A stretch of 34,731 bases of DNA from Methanoregula sp. (GTDB lineage Archaea; Halobacteriota; Methanomicrobia; Methanomicrobiales; Methanospirillaceae), in contig JAPKXY010000031.1 in assembly GCA_026394605.1 (NCBI GenBank), positions 1 through 34,731 on the forward strand, written 5' to 3'. A program made the translations under genes and the position numbers. This document shows, piece by piece, positions 31,972 through 34,731 of the stretch (position 1 is its first letter; each line of letters begins with the position of its first letter). A model generated the notes under the pieces. The model saw only the letters and a program-made list of their open reading frames with translations, was not told the DNA's origin and made no database searches.

Positions 31972-33231
31972 ATGAACGACAGTCTCCGCCGTCGTGTAAT
32001 CTTCTGTGTGATGGTGAGCACCGGAACGCTGCTGATTTTTTTTAACCTGCCGCTGCTCTTCATCCTCCCGCTCGTTGCCGCACTCGGGTTTTTGCTCCTG
32101 ATACTTGGGAGCCCGGTTCCTGTTGCGGAGTTGAAGTCGGCAGTCTCATCCTTAAACACGATCTCCTTTATCAGACGACACAGGGAAAAGAAAACACCTC
32201 TAAAAATGGCAGAACCGGTACTGGCTGAGGCAAAAAAACAGGAGCCGGCGCCCATCATCAAAGAGAAAAAGAGGGGTCTGTCCCTCCATATTAATTCCAT
32301 GATCTCCTCGTTTAAGGCAGTAGGCACCTTCCTTACAGTCAGGAAAAAAACTGAACGGAAAAACGTCGATGAAATCGACAAGCTCCTCGACGAGATGATC
32401 AGTGACAAGGTTAACCTGTCGATCCATGAATTCAATGCGAATATGATGAAGGAATCAGCAATGCCAACAGCGATGCCCACGGGCGGTGGTGCCGGTAGGA
32501 ACTTTCCACTCCACCCCCCCGCACGACCCGAAGATCCCTTTCTCTCGCTTTCCAGTGATGAACTCGAGACCGGGCTTCTGGATTCACTGGACGAGGATGA
32601 AGATGCCGGCGTCGCGTTCGGATCCGGTGATGATACCATTGTGGCAGGAGCACCGGCTGATACGACCTCAGCCGGCCTTGCAATCAGCGAACCGGATATG
32701 CCCATTCCCCCTCAGGACGTCTCATCGGAAGCAGCGGAGATTCCGGTAGCAAACGAGCCGGATCTTGAGGAATTCAGCCCGCTTGAGGGCACTGATACCA
32801 TCGAGGAGAATCTCGGGGAGCTTGACACCATTGATCTCGGTGATGCGGAATTTGACGAAGATCTGGTGGATACACAGAACGATGCAGCATCCGCCTCTTT
32901 TGCCCCATCCACCCCGCCAGGAGGAGAGGAGGGGGTTACAGAACCTGCCGTATCAGTAGTCCAACAACCATCTTTGGACGTGATACCTGCACAAGCACCG
33001 GCGGATCCGGCTGACATGACGGCATTTACCGCCATTGCCGGTAGCGACAACGATATGCTGAACTCGCTTGCGGGAGACGCGAAGACCGTGAAAAAAACCC
33101 AGAATATGAGCCTGCTGCGTGAATTGAGAGATTTTCAGGAACCCGCAAAAGAGATCGAATCAGAGCTTACTGAGATCTACGCTGCATTGAATACGACCGT
33201 AAAGAGAAAGAGAAAGACAAAACTGTCGTAA
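31972..33231 (+). CDS. Unrecognised membrane-anchored acidic, largely disordered protein at the end of the archaellum operon
   Basis: 419 residues. Two short hydrophobic segments (about 10-30 and 31-48) are followed by a basic Lys-rich region (60-135) and a long acidic Ala/Pro/Glu/Asp-rich low-complexity segment (165-360). A basic C-terminus (KRKRKTKLS) closes it. With a small lumenal turn, both termini would be cytosolic. No known domain recognised. GAGGAAGC lies just before the ATG, and 13 bp separate it from arlJ, so it is co-expressed with the motor. Its cytosolic tail could tether chemotaxis or motor-ring proteins, but this is inference from position only. Similar proteins at this place may be Methanomicrobiales-specific. 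Confidence 0.7.
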   Translation: MNDSLRRRVIFCVMVSTGTLLIFFNLPLLFILPLVAALGFLLLILGSPVPVAELKSAVSSLNTISFIRRHREKKTPLKMAEPVLAEAKKQEPAPIIKEKKRGLSLHINSMISSFKAVGTFLTVRKKTERKNVDEIDKLLDEMISDKVNLSIHEFNANMMKESAMPTAMPTGGGAGRNFPLHPPARPEDPFLSLSSDELETGLLDSLDEDEDAGVAFGSGDDTIVAGAPADTTSAGLAISEPDMPIPPQDVSSEAAEIPVANEPDLEEFSPLEGTDTIEENLGELDTIDLGDAEFDEDLVDTQNDAASASFAPSTPPGGEEGVTEPAVSVVQQPSLDVIPAQAPADPADMTAFTAIAGSDNDMLNSLAGDAKTVKKTQNMSLLRELRDFQEPAKEIESELTEIYAALNTTVKRKRKTKLS

Positions 33232-33461
33232 TCCAGTCACGATAGTGCACGAATCACATGCCATTAAAAGACCTACATCCCGCGGGAAGCTTGCTCCTAC
33301 GTGGCGTGGTATGCCTCGCAGCCGATAGGTAGTGAAGAATCGGGCACACCATCCCATGATTCATTAAAAAAAGATGCCCATGGTGAAATCAGGGGGTTTC
33401 TTTCTGATTAAAAAAAATTGCCGGACTATTGTTTATGAGCTGATTGTCAGGACGTGTGGGA
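33232..33461. other. Convergent intergenic spacer with GC-rich structured stretch
   Basis: 230 bp between two convergent genes. The 33281-33345 stretch is GC-rich, contains the palindrome CCCGCGGG (33288-33295) and potential pairing around GCGTGGTATGCCTCGC, and then T/A runs at 33363-33419 that could terminate both genes. No ORF is supported. Confidence 0.3.
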
Positions 33462-34664
33462 TTACCCCGGCGGTTCCTTGGTGCGCAGCACCTCAATACA
33501 ATATTTCTCGATTGAGTCAAGAAGGGCTTTTTTTGCCGTCTTCATCCGGGTCTCATCTTCAGAAAAGAAGTCCTTGGCAATGTACCGCAGTGTGGTGACA
33601 TAGTATTCAAGATACGGAAAACTCTTTTCAATATCGGTAAGATGCCCGAACGCTTCCTTGTTATCCTTGTTTAAAAGGTCGAATGCAAAATCAAAGAGCT
33701 CGATGGAGTGCGCGGGCATGCCCTTGGCGATGGCGAGCTTCCTGAAACTGTGGTACGTGATCTTTTTTGTCGTGAGCAGCGAGAGCTTGAGCCCCAGGAA
33801 GATGGGTTCGAGGTTGTCGGGATACTGCTTGATCAGCTGGTTGACGACACCTGCGGCGCCGCCTGCATCCTTGCTGTCGAGTTTGAAATAGTACATCTCG
33901 CGCAGGAAATTGATGTCGTTATAGAACTGTTCGGATCCGATCTCAAGGAGCCTTTTTTTCATTTCAATGTTGTTTGAGATCTTTGCCTTTTCGAGCCCGA
34001 CGGTGACAAACCAAGCCTCGCTGGGGAACCATTCGAGAGACAAAAAGATCATCTGCCAGAAGATCTTGTCCAGAAACGCGGTGTCCTCAAGCTCCAGCTG
34101 CGGGAGTTTCTGGAGCGGCGGCTTCTTTCGCGAGAGCTCCAGCATCTTTTCGCGCGCCAGCAGTTCCATCTCCCCGGGCCGCGTCTTTTTTTGCCGTTCC
34201 TCTTCGGTATATTCACGCCGCGAGAGGGTATAGTAGCAGTGGGCAACCGCACTGCCCAGCATCACGTCAAGATCCCAGTAATTCCGCAGGTATTCCAGGG
34301 CATGGGCATAGTCCCCGATCTTTAACAGTTTCATGCCGACAACGATATTGACCCCCATATCGGCATCTTTTTTCTTTTTTAACCGCACCGCGTTGAGGAT
34401 CACTTTTTTTACATATTCAAAATCGTTGATGCTGCTGCTCACATCGAGAACCTTAAACGTGATACTATCAATAAAATCGTCATAGGATTCGTCGGCAATA
34501 TCAGGAAAGGAGTTCTCCAGTGCCGAGACAACATAGCCAAAAAAAACCGGAAGGTTGGCATCGACCTTGCTTGTATTTCTCTCGATGTACCCGTAAAAAT
34601 CCTTTTTCAAAAGGTACAGCTTGTTGTAGACGATCGCATCAGAGAGCCTCTCGTCCCGTACCAT
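33462..34664 (-). CDS. Alpha-helical repeat (TPR-like) protein of unknown function
   Basis: 400 residues from ATG 34664, almost all helical by composition. Repeated helix pairs such as LLKIGDYAHALEYLRNYWDL and the stretch EAWFVTVGLEKAKISNNIEM resemble TPR/SEL1 solenoids. No membrane segment or catalytic motif. A longer start at TTG 34685 is possible, but the TATA box at about 34686-34700 predicts transcription near 34664-34672, so a leaderless ATG 34664 is preferred. It faces the archaellum operon convergently, and might be a scaffold for motor or chemotaxis proteins, which is inference from position alone. No family recognised. Confidence 0.7.
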   Translation of the reverse strand: MVRDERLSDAIVYNKLYLLKKDFYGYIERNTSKVDANLPVFFGYVVSALENSFPDIADESYDDFIDSITFKVLDVSSSINDFEYVKKVILNAVRLKKKKDADMGVNIVVGMKLLKIGDYAHALEYLRNYWDLDVMLGSAVAHCYYTLSRREYTEEERQKKTRPGEMELLAREKMLELSRKKPPLQKLPQLELEDTAFLDKIFWQMIFLSLEWFPSEAWFVTVGLEKAKISNNIEMKKRLLEIGSEQFYNDINFLREMYYFKLDSKDAGGAAGVVNQLIKQYPDNLEPIFLGLKLSLLTTKKITYHSFRKLAIAKGMPAHSIELFDFAFDLLNKDNKEAFGHLTDIEKSFPYLEYYVTTLRYIAKDFFSEDETRMKTAKKALLDSIEKYCIEVLRTKEPPG

Positions 34665-34685
34665 ATAGGGAACATAGAGCGCCAA

Positions 34686-34700
34686 TATATTAAAATATAT
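34686..34700 (-). promoter_or_regulatory. TATA box of the helical-repeat gene
   Basis: ATATATTTTAATATA on the minus strand, centred about 29 bp before ATG 34664, the spacing expected for a leaderless archaeal transcript. It directly abuts the alternative TTG start, which argues against that start. Confidence 0.5.
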
Positions 34701-34731
34701 GATACATATCTTCCGCTTCTTGTGCAGTGGT

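Noticed and set aside
1-34731. CRISPR arrays, rRNA genes, prophage structural genes
   Set aside because: No regularly spaced repeats, no rRNA core sequences and no capsid, tail or terminase-like frames were seen on either strand.

Overview
The window reads as a chromosomal segment of a methanogenic archaeon, most likely order Methanomicrobiales (a Methanoregula-like genome). Evidence: a complete euryarchaeal archaellum cluster in the order arlCDE-G-F-H-I-J, hypusine-type aIF5A, TATA-box promoters close to start codons, PEGA-domain and TPS-rich surface proteins, and a HTH/DUF1743-like protein resembling a methanogen marker family. The genus assignment is inference; no 16S rRNA or mcr gene is present.

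Region 1 (1-7102): an ion-transport block on the minus strand, trkH, then a P-type ATPase, then two TrkA-type proteins (the last cut by the window edge). The ATPase has the M4, M5 and M6 signatures of the Na+/K+-ATPase (P2C) class, so the operon may combine a K+ channel, its NAD-binding regulators and an Na+/K+-type pump. A 262-bp miniature element with 15-bp inverted ends and a near-perfect 8-bp target duplication sits between trkH and the ATPase. Divergent from trkH is an AI-2E-family permease, followed by tRNA-Leu(UAG).

Region 2 (7103-8388): AT-rich accessory DNA after the tRNA. It holds a solitary copy of the same inverted end, a second inverted-repeat-bounded element carrying a zinc-ribbon fragment, and a small charged ORF.

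Region 3 (8389-16335): housekeeping genes. These are a NapH-like polyferredoxin with a cupin; an ACT-domain protein, homoserine dehydrogenase and an HTH/DUF1743-like protein as an overlapping operon; a DUF169 protein; an archaeal IMPase/FBPase with NAD kinase; and aIF5A with agmatinase.

Region 4 (16326-25776): cell surface and accessory genes. A membrane-anchored surface protein is followed by an isolated archaellin. Next is an MntA-HepT toxin-antitoxin pair framed by ~330-bp direct repeats, then ~1.2 kb of degenerate DNA. A three-gene secreted-protein operon follows: a large surface protein, a free-standing protease propeptide, and a subtilase whose frame is interrupted by one in-frame TAG.

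Region 5 (25777-34731): the archaellum motor and export operon, ending with a clade-specific membrane-anchored acidic protein, and facing a convergent alpha-helical repeat protein. The extracellular parts of archaellin, ArlG and ArlF are much more AT-rich than the rest of their genes or neighbours.

Of 31 complete reading frames examined, 14 end in TAA and 17 in TGA; none ends in TAG, and the only TAG noted in frame is the one inside the protease.
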